Source: CAZVAR01 sp964625225 (lineage in GTDB: Bacteria > Pseudomonadota > Alphaproteobacteria > JAJUGE01). From it: DNA of 13,989 nt. Of the stretch, positions 5,318-12,616 are shown piece after piece. The stretch is from positions 1 to 13,989 of the forward strand of contig CAZVAR010000104.1 of assembly GCA_964625225.1 (NCBI GenBank), read 5' to 3'. The notes under the pieces were generated by a model, which searched no databases, was not told the DNA's origin, and saw nothing but the letters and a program-made list of their open reading frames with translations. Every line of letters begins with the position of its first letter. Position 1 is the stretch's first letter. A program made the translations under genes and the position numbers.

Positions 5318-7930
5318 ATGCCCGGCCAGCCCGATGGGCCGGCGTTCGTATCCGCGACCGACGCAACGGCCGGAGGACCGCCAGCTCTCAGCTTCGGCGC
5401 CATCATGCAGGATATCCTTCTCCCGGTTCTCGCGGTCGCGACCCTGCTGCTCGGCGTGAGCTTCCTCGTGCCGCTGGCGGAGCGCCTGCGGATTCCCCAT
5501 ACGGTGCTGCTCGCCGTGCTCGGCGTGGCCCTGGGAACCGTGAGCCTGCTGCTCCACAACGGCTCCGGGATGGGCGTCGCCGACGACGTGCTGCGTGGCT
5601 TCGGGCAGCTCGGCATTCCCGCGCAGGCGTTCCTCGCGATCTTCCTGCCGCCGCTGGTGTTCTCGGCCGGCCTGACCCTGGACCTGCGCCGGCTTCTCGA
5701 CGAGATCGGGGCGCTGCTGCTGCTGGCGGTGGTCGCCGTCATCGTCTGCACCGGCGTGGTCGGCTTCGCCCTGGCCGGCACGGCGTCGGCGATGGGCGTC
5801 GCGTTCGGCGATCACACGGTCGTGGTGTGCCTCCTGCTCGGCTCGATCATCGCCACCACCGATCCCGCCGCCGTGGTGGCGATCTTCCGCGACATCGGCG
5901 CGCCGCGACGGCTTTCGGTCCTGGTCGAGGGCGAAAGCGTGTTCAACGATGCGGCAGCGATCGCCCTGTTCGGCATCCTGCTGGGCGTGGTCACGGGGAG
6001 CGCCCCGATCAGCGTCGCCGACGGCGTGGTCACCTTCACGACCGCCTTCGCCGGCGGCCTCGTCGTCGGGTTCACGCTGGCGCGGGTGATCTGCGAACTG
6101 CTGCCGCGCCTCGGCGGCTCGCTCGCCGCGGAAGTGACGGTGACGATCGCCCTCGCCTATCTCACGTTCATCATCGGCGAGCTCTACTTCCAGGTCTCGG
6201 GCGTGGTCGCGGTGGCGACCGCGGCCCTGACCATGGCCGCCTATGGCCCGCTCCGGCTGGCGCCGAGCAGCTGGCGCTCGCTGGTGGAAAGCTGGAGCAA
6301 CCTCAGCTTCTGGGGCAACTCGCTGATCTTCGTGCTGACGGCGATGCTCGCCGCACGGGTGATCTGGAGCGTGTCCTATGCCGACATCACCCTCCTGCTC
6401 GTGCTGGTGGCAGCCGCCCTCCTCGCGCGGGCCATGGTCCTATACGGGCTGCTGCCCGGACTGACGGCGACGCGGATGGCCCGGCCGATCGACTCCCGCT
6501 ACAAGGCCGTCATTCTCTGGGGCGGCCTGCGGGGCGCGGTGACGATGGTGCTGGCCCTCTCGATCAGCGAGAACCCGGCCGTGCCGGCCGACATCCGCCA
6601 TTTCGTCTCGGTCCTGGCGGTCGGCTTCGTGCTGTTCACGCTGTTCGTCACCGCGCCGACGCTTAGGGTGCTGCTGCGCGTGCTGGGGCTCGACCGGCTC
6701 GACCCGGTGGAGCTGGCCCTGCGCAATCGCGTCACGGCGCTGTCGCGCTCCTCGATCCGGGAGGAGATCGACAAGATCGGGCACGCCTACGGCCTCGAGC
6801 CGGCTCTGGTCGAACGCGCCGCCGAGCGCTGCGGGATCGCCGCGCCGGCCGGGAGGGCGGCGGACGACGCCCCCCTCTCCGAGGCCGTGCGGATCGAGGT
6901 CGGCATGCTGACGCTGGCCAACCGGGAGAAGGAGTTCTACCTCGCGCATTTCGACCAGCGAACCATCTCCCGGCGTCTCACCTCGATCCTGGTGGCGGCC
7001 GCGGACGATCTCGCCGACCAGGTCAAGACCGACGGCGTGGCCGGGTACGACCGCGCGTCGCGGCGGGCGACCGCGATCTCCCGCCGGCTGCGCCTCGGCC
7101 TGTGGTGCCATCGCCGCCTCGGCTGGAGCGGGCTGCTCGCCGAGGCGCTGGCCGACCGCTTCGAGAGCCTGCTGATCCAGCGGCTGGTCCTGCGCGAGGC
7201 GCGTGCCTTCAACGACCGCGCCGTACGCCCCGTGCTCGGGGAGACGACCAGCGCCGCACTCGACCGGCTCCTCGCCGGCCGGCTGGAAGCCGTCGAGCAG
7301 GCCCTCGCCGCCCTCGAGCTGCAATATCCCCGCTATGCCGAAGCGCTCAAGATGCAGTATCTCGGCCGTACCGCGCTGCGCCTCGAGGAGGCGGACTATC
7401 AGGCGAAACTGCAGGAGGCGCTGATCAGCCGCGAGGTCTTCGAGGACCTGCAGCGCGACCTGCGGGCCCGTCGCGAGATGGTCGAGCGGCGGCCGCCCCT
7501 GGATCTCGGCCTGAAGCTGGCCGAAATGGTCCGCCGGGTCCCGATGTTCGCCAATCTCGACGAGACGCGGCTGAACGCCGTCGCGCGCCTGCTGCGGCCG
7601 ATGCTGGTTCCGCCGGGCGAGCGCATCGTCGCGCGAGGGGCACGCGGCGATGCGATGTACTTCATCGCCGCGGGCGCGGTGGACGTCGTCCTGCCGCACG
7701 GTCGCGTCCGGCTCTCGGCCGGGGATTTCTTCGGCGAGCTGGCCCTTCTCCTGAACCAGGCCCGGACCGCCGACGTCGTCGCCGTCGGTTTCTGTCACCT
7801 GCTCGCGCTCGAGTCCGGGGACTTCCGCCGGCTGCTTCGGGCGAGCCCCGAACTGCGGGCCGAGATCGAAGCCATCGCGCAACAGCGCCTCGCCAGCAAC
7901 AGCCCCGGCGAGCGCGACGCCGCCGACTGA
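5318..7930 (+). CDS. CPA1-family Na+(K+)/H+ antiporter with C-terminal cyclic-nucleotide-binding domain
   Basis: An 870-residue inner-membrane antiporter. Residues 31-455 form the transporter core of about 12 helices, with the CPA1 signatures TTDPAAVVAIF (180-190, containing TDP), ESVFND (206-211, the ion-binding Asn-Asp pair) and WGGLRGAVTMVLALS (401-415). Residues 460-730 are a long, charged, largely helical cytoplasmic region. Residues 738-850 are a cyclic-nucleotide-binding domain; its phosphate cassette FGELALLLNQARTA (805-818) keeps the Glu and Arg816 that contact cAMP or cGMP. The same order (antiporter, linker, nucleotide domain) is known from plant SOS1 and sperm NHE proteins and some bacterial proteins. 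Start choice: ATG 5318 gives a 29-residue polar lead; ATG 5405 (MQDILLPVL) begins at the first helix and is equally likely. Neither has a good Shine-Dalgarno. It appears to be transcribed alone. Control by ligand binding is inference. Confidence 0.9.
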   Translation: MPGQPDGPAFVSATDATAGGPPALSFGAIMQDILLPVLAVATLLLGVSFLVPLAERLRIPHTVLLAVLGVALGTVSLLLHNGSGMGVADDVLRGFGQLGIPAQAFLAIFLPPLVFSAGLTLDLRRLLDEIGALLLLAVVAVIVCTGVVGFALAGTASAMGVAFGDHTVVVCLLLGSIIATTDPAAVVAIFRDIGAPRRLSVLVEGESVFNDAAAIALFGILLGVVTGSAPISVADGVVTFTTAFAGGLVVGFTLARVICELLPRLGGSLAAEVTVTIALAYLTFIIGELYFQVSGVVAVATAALTMAAYGPLRLAPSSWRSLVESWSNLSFWGNSLIFVLTAMLAARVIWSVSYADITLLLVLVAAALLARAMVLYGLLPGLTATRMARPIDSRYKAVILWGGLRGAVTMVLALSISENPAVPADIRHFVSVLAVGFVLFTLFVTAPTLRVLLRVLGLDRLDPVELALRNRVTALSRSSIREEIDKIGHAYGLEPALVERAAERCGIAAPAGRAADDAPLSEAVRIEVGMLTLANREKEFYLAHFDQRTISRRLTSILVAAADDLADQVKTDGVAGYDRASRRATAISRRLRLGLWCHRRLGWSGLLAEALADRFESLLIQRLVLREARAFNDRAVRPVLGETTSAALDRLLAGRLEAVEQALAALELQYPRYAEALKMQYLGRTALRLEEADYQAKLQEALISREVFEDLQRDLRARREMVERRPPLDLGLKLAEMVRRVPMFANLDETRLNAVARLLRPMLVPPGERIVARGARGDAMYFIAAGAVDVVLPHGRVRLSAGDFFGELALLLNQARTADVVAVGFCHLLALESGDFRRLLRASPELRAEIEAIAQQRLASNSPGERDAAD

Positions 7931-7954
7931 CCCGAACCCCGCCGCACGCCAGGA

Positions 7955-7972
7955 GCCCGGCCGCCGCCGGGC
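7955..7972 (+). terminator. GC hairpin after the antiporter gene
   Basis: GCCCGGC and GCCGGGC form a perfect 7-bp stem with a 4-nt loop, starting 25 bases after the antiporter stop. The place fits a terminator, but no T tract follows. The rest of 7931-8179 shows no gene. Confidence 0.35.
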
Positions 7973-8179
7973 CTGCCGTCGAGACGGCGCCGCGATCGCG
8001 GGGCGGCGTGGCCGGCCTCGGCGCCGGCGGCGTCCCGGCCCGGAGTCAGGGGCGGCCTGCGGGAACCTCGATGCGGAGATCGGGGTTACTGCGAACCGAG
8101 GGCCGGTGCCGGGCCTGAACAGCGCCACCGGGCGCCGGCCCCGGCGATGCATCGTTTCAAGTCGAGGAGATACCGGACA

Positions 8180-8428
8180 ATGTCGATGAATCTCACCGGG
8201 AAGCGCGTGGCGGCGTTCCTCGGCCTCGCCATGGGCGCTCTCGCCTTGACCGCGTGCGACGACAGCGAGGTGGCGGAGCAACCGCCCGCCACGGCGCCCA
8301 CGACTGCGCCGGCCGGTGGACCGGCCGGTGGACCGGCGAGCGGGCCGGCCAGCGCACCGACGACCGCGCCGGCCACCGCGCCCGAGACCACGCCGTCGCC
8401 GCCGCCTGCCAGTTCGCCGAGCCAGTAG
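8180..8428 (+). CDS. small Pro/Ala/Thr-rich lipoprotein
   Basis: An 82-residue protein with a type II signal peptide: a positively charged GKR, a hydrophobic run, then the lipobox LTAC with lipidated Cys26. The two residues after the Cys are Asp-Asp; in enterobacteria Asp at +2 retains lipoproteins in the inner membrane, but the rule may not hold here. The mature 57 residues are almost wholly Pro, Ala, Thr, Gly and Ser, with APTTAP repeats flanking AGGP/ASGP repeats, so it is probably an extended, unfolded tether. The start at 8180 is chosen over an in-frame ATG at 8147 because GAGGAG at 8164-8169 sits ten bases before it and the signal peptide then has normal length. It looks monocistronic, with a strong hairpin just downstream. 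No function can be named. Confidence 0.75.
   Translation: MSMNLTGKRVAAFLGLAMGALALTACDDSEVAEQPPATAPTTAPAGGPAGGPASGPASAPTTAPATAPETTPSPPPASSPSQ
8311..8334 (+). repeat. 12-bp perfect tandem duplication inside the lipoprotein gene
   Basis: GGCCGGTGGACC occurs twice back to back (8311-8322 and 8323-8334) and encodes the repeated Gly-Gly-Pro-Ala unit of the lipoprotein. A looser third copy follows (ASGPAS). Such in-frame units can change number by slippage. Confidence 0.8.
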
Positions 8429-8449
8429 CGCGCCGGCACGTTCGGCCGG

Positions 8450-8480
8450 AAGGGGAGAAGGCGGACCGCCTTCTCCCCTT
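8450..8480 (+). terminator. strong Rho-independent terminator after the lipoprotein gene
   Basis: The arms AAGGGGAGAAGGCGG (8450-8464) and CCGCCTTCTCCCCTT (8466-8480) are perfectly complementary over 15 bp around one central base; in RNA the loop would open to about 3-5 nt. It begins 21 bases after the stop and is followed by tctcgtt. It should separate the lipoprotein from the transporter gene 73 bases further on, and being symmetric may stop transcription both ways. Confidence 0.75.
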
Positions 8481-8553
8481 TCTCGTTGCGGCCGGATCGG
8501 CTATCCCATGCGTCGCCGCCTCGCCTCAACCCGCCCTGCCGACATCACCGCCC

Positions 8554-9414
8554 ATGACCGACCGCGCGCGCGGCGTCCTGCTGACCATGCTGGGCGTCTT
8601 CGTGCTCAGCCCCGACGGGCTGCTCGTCCGCCTGATCGGGACCGACCCCTGGACGCTGCTGTTCTGGCGGGGAATCTTCATGGCCGCGGGGCTGGGGAGC
8701 TGGCTGCTCTGGCGGCACGGCGCTGCCACGAAGGAGCGGTTCCGCGCGATCGGCGGCCCGGGCCTGCTGGCCGCCGTCCTGTTCGCCGGCAGCACGATCC
8801 TGTTCGTGAACTCGATCCGGCTGACCGCCGTCGCCAACACGCTGGTGATCATCGCCGCCGCGCCGCTGCTCGCCGCGGTGTTCAGCAGCCGGCTGCTCGG
8901 CGAGGCGATCGCCCCGGCCACCTGGGCCGCGGCCGCGGTGGTTTTCGGCGGGCTGGCCCTCATCTTCGCCGACGGCCTCCGGGGCGGCACGCCGGCCGGC
9001 GATCTCTGCGCCGCCGGAAGCGCGCTCTGCATCGCCGGCTATCTGGTCGTGCTCCGCGCCGCCCGAGGCGTCGACATGATCCCCGCCCTGGCGCTGGGCG
9101 GCCTGCTGGCGGCCGTCCTGGTGCTCCCGCTCGCGCGGCCGCTGCCGGTGGCGGCGCGCGACATGGCCCTTCTCCTGGTGCTCGGCACGGTCGTGATGGG
9201 GCTCTCCTTCGGGCTTATCAGCATCGGCCCGCGCTACCTGCCGGCCCCGGAGGTCGGCCTGATCATGCTGCTCGAGGCGGCGCTCGGCCCGCTCTGGGTG
9301 TGGCTCGTCCTCGGCGAGGTCCCGTCGGCCGCAACCGTTCTCGGCGGCGGCCTCGTCCTGGCGGCGCTGGCCGGCCACTCGCTCGCATCGCTCCGCCAGG
9401 GGCGGCCGACCTAA
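8554..9414 (+). CDS. EamA/DMT-superfamily transporter
   Basis: A 286-residue inner-membrane protein with about ten hydrophobic helices in two EamA repeats: roughly residues 7-139 and 150-278. The first repeat ends with VANTLVIIAAAPLLAAVFS followed by RLLGE (to residue 116), and the second with PAPEVGLIMLLEAALGPLW followed by LGEVP (to residue 257); these paired helix-plus-GE blocks define the family. Members export metabolites such as amino acids or their derivatives, or import others; the substrate cannot be read from sequence. The ATG at 8554 begins just before helix 1. The frame is open upstream into the lipoprotein region, but that part crosses the terminator and is not coding. There is no good Shine-Dalgarno, and only 73 bases remain for a promoter after the terminator. 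Confidence 0.85.
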   Translation: MTDRARGVLLTMLGVFVLSPDGLLVRLIGTDPWTLLFWRGIFMAAGLGSWLLWRHGAATKERFRAIGGPGLLAAVLFAGSTILFVNSIRLTAVANTLVIIAAAPLLAAVFSSRLLGEAIAPATWAAAAVVFGGLALIFADGLRGGTPAGDLCAAGSALCIAGYLVVLRAARGVDMIPALALGGLLAAVLVLPLARPLPVAARDMALLLVLGTVVMGLSFGLISIGPRYLPAPEVGLIMLLEAALGPLWVWLVLGEVPSAATVLGGGLVLAALAGHSLASLRQGRPT

Positions 9415-9415
9415 G

Positions 9416-9437
9416 CCGGCCCGGGGGCGCGGGCCGG
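9416..9437 (+). terminator. GC hairpin directly after the EamA gene
   Basis: CCGGCCCG and CGGGCCGG form a perfect 8-bp stem with a 6-nt loop starting two bases after the TAA. The position is right for termination of the transporter transcript, but no T tract follows. Confidence 0.45.
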
Positions 9438-9565
9438 GGCCGCTCACCCTCCGACGGTCATACGTCCTTTTAGGACGCGGCGCTCACTTCCGATGCACCG
9501 GCGTCCCGATTGCGACAGCTTCATAGCCATCTGAACCATTTCTCACGCGCCGCGGCTTGGCTAGC

Positions 9566-9651
9566 CTCCTAATGCCTGAAGGCAGCGAGGAGCGCATCCA
9601 ACGACGCTCCACCCCCCCGAGCCCCGCCGTAGCCCCCCTGCGGCGGGGCTC
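9566..9651 (+). ncRNA. candidate structured RNA (small RNA or attenuator) ending in a terminator
   Basis: About 85 bases that fold into successive hairpins and end in a terminator-like stem, as a small RNA or a leader attenuator would. The segment AGGAG (9588-9592) can pair back with CTCCT (9566-9570) or forward, as part of GGAGCG, with CGCTCC (9605-9610), but not both. CCTCCT at 9565-9570 resembles the anti-Shine-Dalgarno loops of some alphaproteobacterial small RNAs. No promoter is seen and I recognise no family, so this is a candidate only. Confidence 0.3.
9619..9651 (+). terminator. 11-bp terminator-like hairpin in the GGT leader
   Basis: GAGCCCCGCCG (9619-9629) and CGGCGGGGCTC (9641-9651) form a perfect 11-bp stem with an 11-nt loop, followed by the pyrimidine-rich tcctttcc. 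It lies 205 bp after the EamA stop and 97 bp before the GGT start, so it would end either an unannotated RNA or the GGT leader itself. Confidence 0.6.
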
Positions 9652-9702
9652 TCCTTTCCGAGGCGGGTGCGGCCGCCGCGGGGGCTCGGGATTGCACGAC
9701 GG

Positions 9703-9741
9703 TTCCTGTCCACACATACTGGCGCCGCTCGTGGACAGGAG
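9703..9741 (+). promoter_or_regulatory. hairpin sequestering the GGT ribosome binding site
   Basis: TCCTGTCCAC (9704-9713) is perfectly complementary to GTGGACAGGA (9731-9740), and U9703-G9741 adds a wobble pair, leaving a 17-nt loop. The Shine-Dalgarno AGGAGG is 9737-9742, so five of its six bases lie inside the stem. In RNA this would hide the ribosome binding site. A DNA operator with widely spaced half-sites is the alternative reading. Confidence 0.55.
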
Positions 9742-9748
9742 GCAGCCG

Positions 9749-11356
9749 ATGACCGGGGGCATGATCGTCGCACCGCAGCCGGAGGCGGTCGAAGCCGGCG
9801 CAGCCGTGCTCGGGCAGGGCGGGAATGCCGTCGATGCCGCGATCGCGTGCGCGCTGGTTCAGGGGGTGGTCGACCCGCAGATGACCGGAATCGCCGGGTT
9901 CGGGAGCCTGCAGATCTACATGCCCCGACGGCAGGTCCACACCTGCATCGATTTCCACGGCCGGTGCCCCGCGGCGGTGCGCCCGGACATGTGGGCCGAC
10001 CGGATCGAAGGCGAGGCACGCGACGGCTTCGGTTTCATCCTGCGCGACCGCGTCAACGACATCGGCTACCAGTCGATCACCGTACCCGGCAGCCTGAAGG
10101 CCTATTTCGAGGCGCAGACGGAATTCGGGACCATGGACTGGGCCGACGTGGTCCGGCCGGCCATCGAGCATGCCGAGGCCGGCTTCATGGTCCGGCCGCA
10201 CGTCCATTTCTGGTGGACCCAGGGCGCGCAGCATGGCCGGGTGGACAATCTCGAGCGGCTGCGCTTCTCCGCCACCGGCCGGCGGATCTACTTTCGCCCG
10301 GACGGCAGCGTGAAGCGGGTCGGCGACCGTGTCGAGAACCCGGACCTGGCGCGCACCCTGCGCCGCATCGCCGCGGACGGGGCCGACGTCTTCTACACAG
10401 GGGAGATCGCGGAGGAGATCGCCGCCGACATGGCGCGGAACGGCGGGCTGCTGTCGCTCCAGGATCTGCGCGACTATCGGACCGTGCGCACGGCGCCGCT
10501 GTTCGGCTCCTACCGCGGGTACCGGATCGCGACCAACAATCCCCCCGGCGGCGGGGCGATGCTGCTCGAGATGCTGAACATCCTCGAGAATTTCGACCTG
10601 TTCAATCTCGGCCACAACAGCTCGGACTATATCCGCACGGTGGCCGAGGCGATGAAGCGCGCCACGATCGACAAGGACAACCATCTCGGCGATCCCGCCT
10701 TCGTCGACGTGCCGCTGGACCGGCTCATCTCGAAGAGCCATGCCGAAGAGCTTGCACGGCAGATCCGCACCGGCGCCCGCGCGCACGTCCCCCGCGTCGG
10801 CGGGCCGCAGGAGACGCCCCACACGACCCACGTGTCGGTGCTGGATGCGGACGGCAACGCCGTGTCGATGACGCATTCGCTCGGGATGCCCTCCGGCGTC
10901 ATCACCGACGGCCTCGGCTTCATGTACAACGGCTGCATGGGCGTCTTCGATCCGCGCCCCGGCCGGGCCGGATCCCTGGCCCCCGGCAAGAGCCGCTTCA
11001 GCTCGATGTGCCCGACCATCCTGTTCGATCACGACGAGCCCTACATGGTGGTCGGCGCCCCGGGCGGGACGCAGATCGCGATGGGTGTGCTGCAGACCAT
11101 CCTCAACGTGATCGACTTCGACATGTCGATGCTCGAGGCGGTGGTCGCCCCACGCTTCTCGGCCACCAGCGATGCGATCGACGTCTCGAACCGCATCCCG
11201 CATTTCGTCACGCGCGAGCTCGAGGCCCAGGGCTACGAGGTCATCCGCAGCCCCTTGAGCTACACCTTCGCGGCCGTGCACGGCATCCGCATCGCCGACG
11301 GCCGCGTCGAGGGCGCGGCGGACCCGGGCCACGACGGCATGGCGCTCGCGGTTTGA
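9749..11356 (+). CDS. gamma-glutamyltransferase family protein (cytoplasmic type)
   Basis: A 535-residue Ntn-hydrolase of the GGT family, which removes or transfers the gamma-glutamyl group of glutathione and related compounds. AAVLGQGGNAVDAAIA (18-33) and GIAGFG (47-52) are the N-terminal family blocks. The precursor should cut itself before Thr359 in PHTTHVSVLDADGNAVSMT, giving chains of 358 and 177 residues; SRFSSMCPT (Ser418/Ser419) and GAPGGTQ (Gly439/Gly440) are the substrate-binding serine and glycine pairs. No signal peptide is present, unlike the periplasmic enzyme of E. coli, so it is probably intracellular. The ATG at 9749 is chosen because AGGAGG at 9737-9742 precedes it by six bases; an in-frame GTG at 9731 lies upstream of that site. 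The leader hairpin suggests translational control. The next gene overlaps its stop. Cephalosporin or gamma-glutamyl-amide hydrolases are close alternatives. Confidence 0.88.
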   Translation: MTGGMIVAPQPEAVEAGAAVLGQGGNAVDAAIACALVQGVVDPQMTGIAGFGSLQIYMPRRQVHTCIDFHGRCPAAVRPDMWADRIEGEARDGFGFILRDRVNDIGYQSITVPGSLKAYFEAQTEFGTMDWADVVRPAIEHAEAGFMVRPHVHFWWTQGAQHGRVDNLERLRFSATGRRIYFRPDGSVKRVGDRVENPDLARTLRRIAADGADVFYTGEIAEEIAADMARNGGLLSLQDLRDYRTVRTAPLFGSYRGYRIATNNPPGGGAMLLEMLNILENFDLFNLGHNSSDYIRTVAEAMKRATIDKDNHLGDPAFVDVPLDRLISKSHAEELARQIRTGARAHVPRVGGPQETPHTTHVSVLDADGNAVSMTHSLGMPSGVITDGLGFMYNGCMGVFDPRPGRAGSLAPGKSRFSSMCPTILFDHDEPYMVVGAPGGTQIAMGVLQTILNVIDFDMSMLEAVVAPRFSATSDAIDVSNRIPHFVTRELEAQGYEVIRSPLSYTFAAVHGIRIADGRVEGAADPGHDGMALAV

Positions 11357-12600
11357 GCGGCAATCGGCGCGACCCGCAGCGGCAGGCGCCGCCGGGCGGA
11401 AGGCCAGCGGCGTCGCCGGCGCGGGCCTTTGCGCATGCGCTGAGCCTGTTCCGGGCCGGACGGCTCGAACAGGCCGAGCTGGCCTGCCGGACCCTGGCTG
11501 CCGGCTGGCCCGAAGAGAGCCAGATCCACCGGTTGCTCGGCATGGTGCGCCAGAGCCGCGGCGCCGTTGCCGAGGCATGCCGCCACTTCGCCCGGGCGAC
11601 GCGGCTCGCCCCGGCCGACGCCGACGCGTGGTCCGATTACGGGCAGGCGCTGACGCAGAACGGTGAGGTCGCCGAAGCCGCCGCGGCGCTCCGACGGGCG
11701 GTCGAACTGGCGCCGGACAACGCGCTCGCCGCCCACAATCTCGGGATCGCCCTCAGCGCATCGGGCCAGCTCGGCGAGGCGGAGGCGGCGTTCCGGCAAG
11801 CGCTGGCCCTGGATCCGCGCATCGGCGGCGCCCGCTTCCACCTCGCCCATCTCGTCTACGAGCGCGACCGCGCGGAGGCGGCCCGCCTGCTCGGAGAGGC
11901 AAGCCAGGCGATGCCCCGCTTCCCGCTCGCCCGCCTGCAACTGGCCGCCGTTCTGGCCGAAACCGGGCGGCCGGACCTCGCCGAGGCACAACGCCGGGAG
12001 GCGCTCGCCCGCGCCCCGGAGCTGCAGGCGACCGCGGAGAGCCACGCCTATTTCGACGAGCGCGGCATACGCCGCTTCGGGTCCCGCTTCACGCTGCTGC
12101 GGCACGCCCTCGAGAACGCCCCTGCGGCCGGGCTGGTGCTGGAGTTCGGCGTCCGCTGGGGCGTGTCGGCCCGCTTTCTCGCCGCGCGGGTCGAGCGACT
12201 GGACGGCTTCGACTCCTTCGAGGGTCTGCCCGAGGAATGGCTGCCCGGAGAGGGAAAGGGCAGCTACAGCACCGGGGGCGCCCGACCGGCGCTGCCGGAC
12301 AATGTCCACCTGTACCCCGGCTGGTTCGAGGACACCCTGCCGGCGTTCCTGGCGGCGCATCCGGAACCGGTCCGGTTGGTTCATGTGGACTGCGACCTCT
12401 ACAGCTCCACGGCGACGGTGCTGGGACATCTGGCGGACCGGCTCCGGTCCGGCACGGTCATCGTGTTCGACGAGTATCACTCCTACCCGGGCTGGCGCGA
12501 GCACGAGTACAGGGCATTCCAGGAGTTCGCACGCCGACGGCGCTACACCTATCTCGGCTTCAACCTGTTCGGGCGGCAGGCAGCGGTGCGGCTCGCGTAG
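11353..12600 (+). CDS. TPR protein fused to a TylF-type class I methyltransferase
   Basis: A 415-residue two-part protein. Residues 22-225 are five or so TPR-like helical repeats, clearest at 91-125 (DAWSDYGQALTQNGEVAEAA onward) and 125-158. Residues 238-415 resemble the TylF/NovP macrocin O-methyltransferase family: LVLEFGVRWGVS (261-272) is the SAM-binding loop, DGFDSFEGLPEEW (284-296) motif II, HVDCDLYSST (344-353) the metal-binding Asp pair, and FDEYHSYPGWREHEYRAF (372-389) the family's C-terminal block. Members methylate sugar or phenolic hydroxyls with SAM and Mg2+. The only sensible start is TTG at 11353, which overlaps the GGT stop as TTGA, implying coupled translation; it has no Shine-Dalgarno of its own. 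The TPR half may hold the enzyme to a protein or glycan-assembly partner. The substrate is unknown; similar fusions also sit near glycosylation genes, which are not seen here. Confidence 0.78.
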   Translation: MSGNRRDPQRQAPPGGRPAASPARAFAHALSLFRAGRLEQAELACRTLAAGWPEESQIHRLLGMVRQSRGAVAEACRHFARATRLAPADADAWSDYGQALTQNGEVAEAAAALRRAVELAPDNALAAHNLGIALSASGQLGEAEAAFRQALALDPRIGGARFHLAHLVYERDRAEAARLLGEASQAMPRFPLARLQLAAVLAETGRPDLAEAQRREALARAPELQATAESHAYFDERGIRRFGSRFTLLRHALENAPAAGLVLEFGVRWGVSARFLAARVERLDGFDSFEGLPEEWLPGEGKGSYSTGGARPALPDNVHLYPGWFEDTLPAFLAAHPEPVRLVHVDCDLYSSTATVLGHLADRLRSGTVIVFDEYHSYPGWREHEYRAFQEFARRRRYTYLGFNLFGRQAAVRLA

Positions 12601-12616
12601 GGGAATGCCGCCTACG
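12596..12616. terminator. weak hairpin spanning two convergent stop codons
   Basis: CGTAGG (12596-12601) pairs with CCTACG (12611-12616) around a 9-nt loop, taking in the TAG of the methyltransferase gene and the TAG of the Ppx/GppA gene on the other strand. Only 11 bp separate the two genes, so this is the one place for a shared terminator, but six pairs with no T tract is weak. Confidence 0.3.

Larger units (their letters stand above)
9415..9748 (+). other. 333-bp non-coding region with structured leader of the GGT gene
   Basis: No protein gene is seen; a frame open from 9557 into the GGT gene is Arg/Pro-rich. Besides the EamA hairpin there is a small repeat CGTCCT-ttt-AGGACG (9463-9477), a CTCCT/AGGAG pair (9566-9570 with 9588-9592) enclosing TGCC-tgaa-GGCA, a competing GGAGCG/CGCTCC hairpin (9589-9594 with 9605-9610), the terminator-like stem at 9619-9651 and the hairpin at 9703-9741 over the ribosome binding site. 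No clear promoter is visible, so where the transcript begins is unknown. Confidence 0.6.

Noticed and set aside
5194..6666. 490-codon plus-strand frame inside the antiporter gene
   Set aside because: It is an Arg/Gly-rich shadow of the antiporter, whose own frame has clear family motifs.
6440..8281. 613-codon minus-strand frame
   Set aside because: Antisense to the antiporter and lipoprotein; composition is that of reversed GC-rich codons and there are no motifs.
9569..11578. 669-codon minus-strand frame opposite the GGT gene
   Set aside because: Antisense shadow; the GGT frame has the full set of catalytic motifs.
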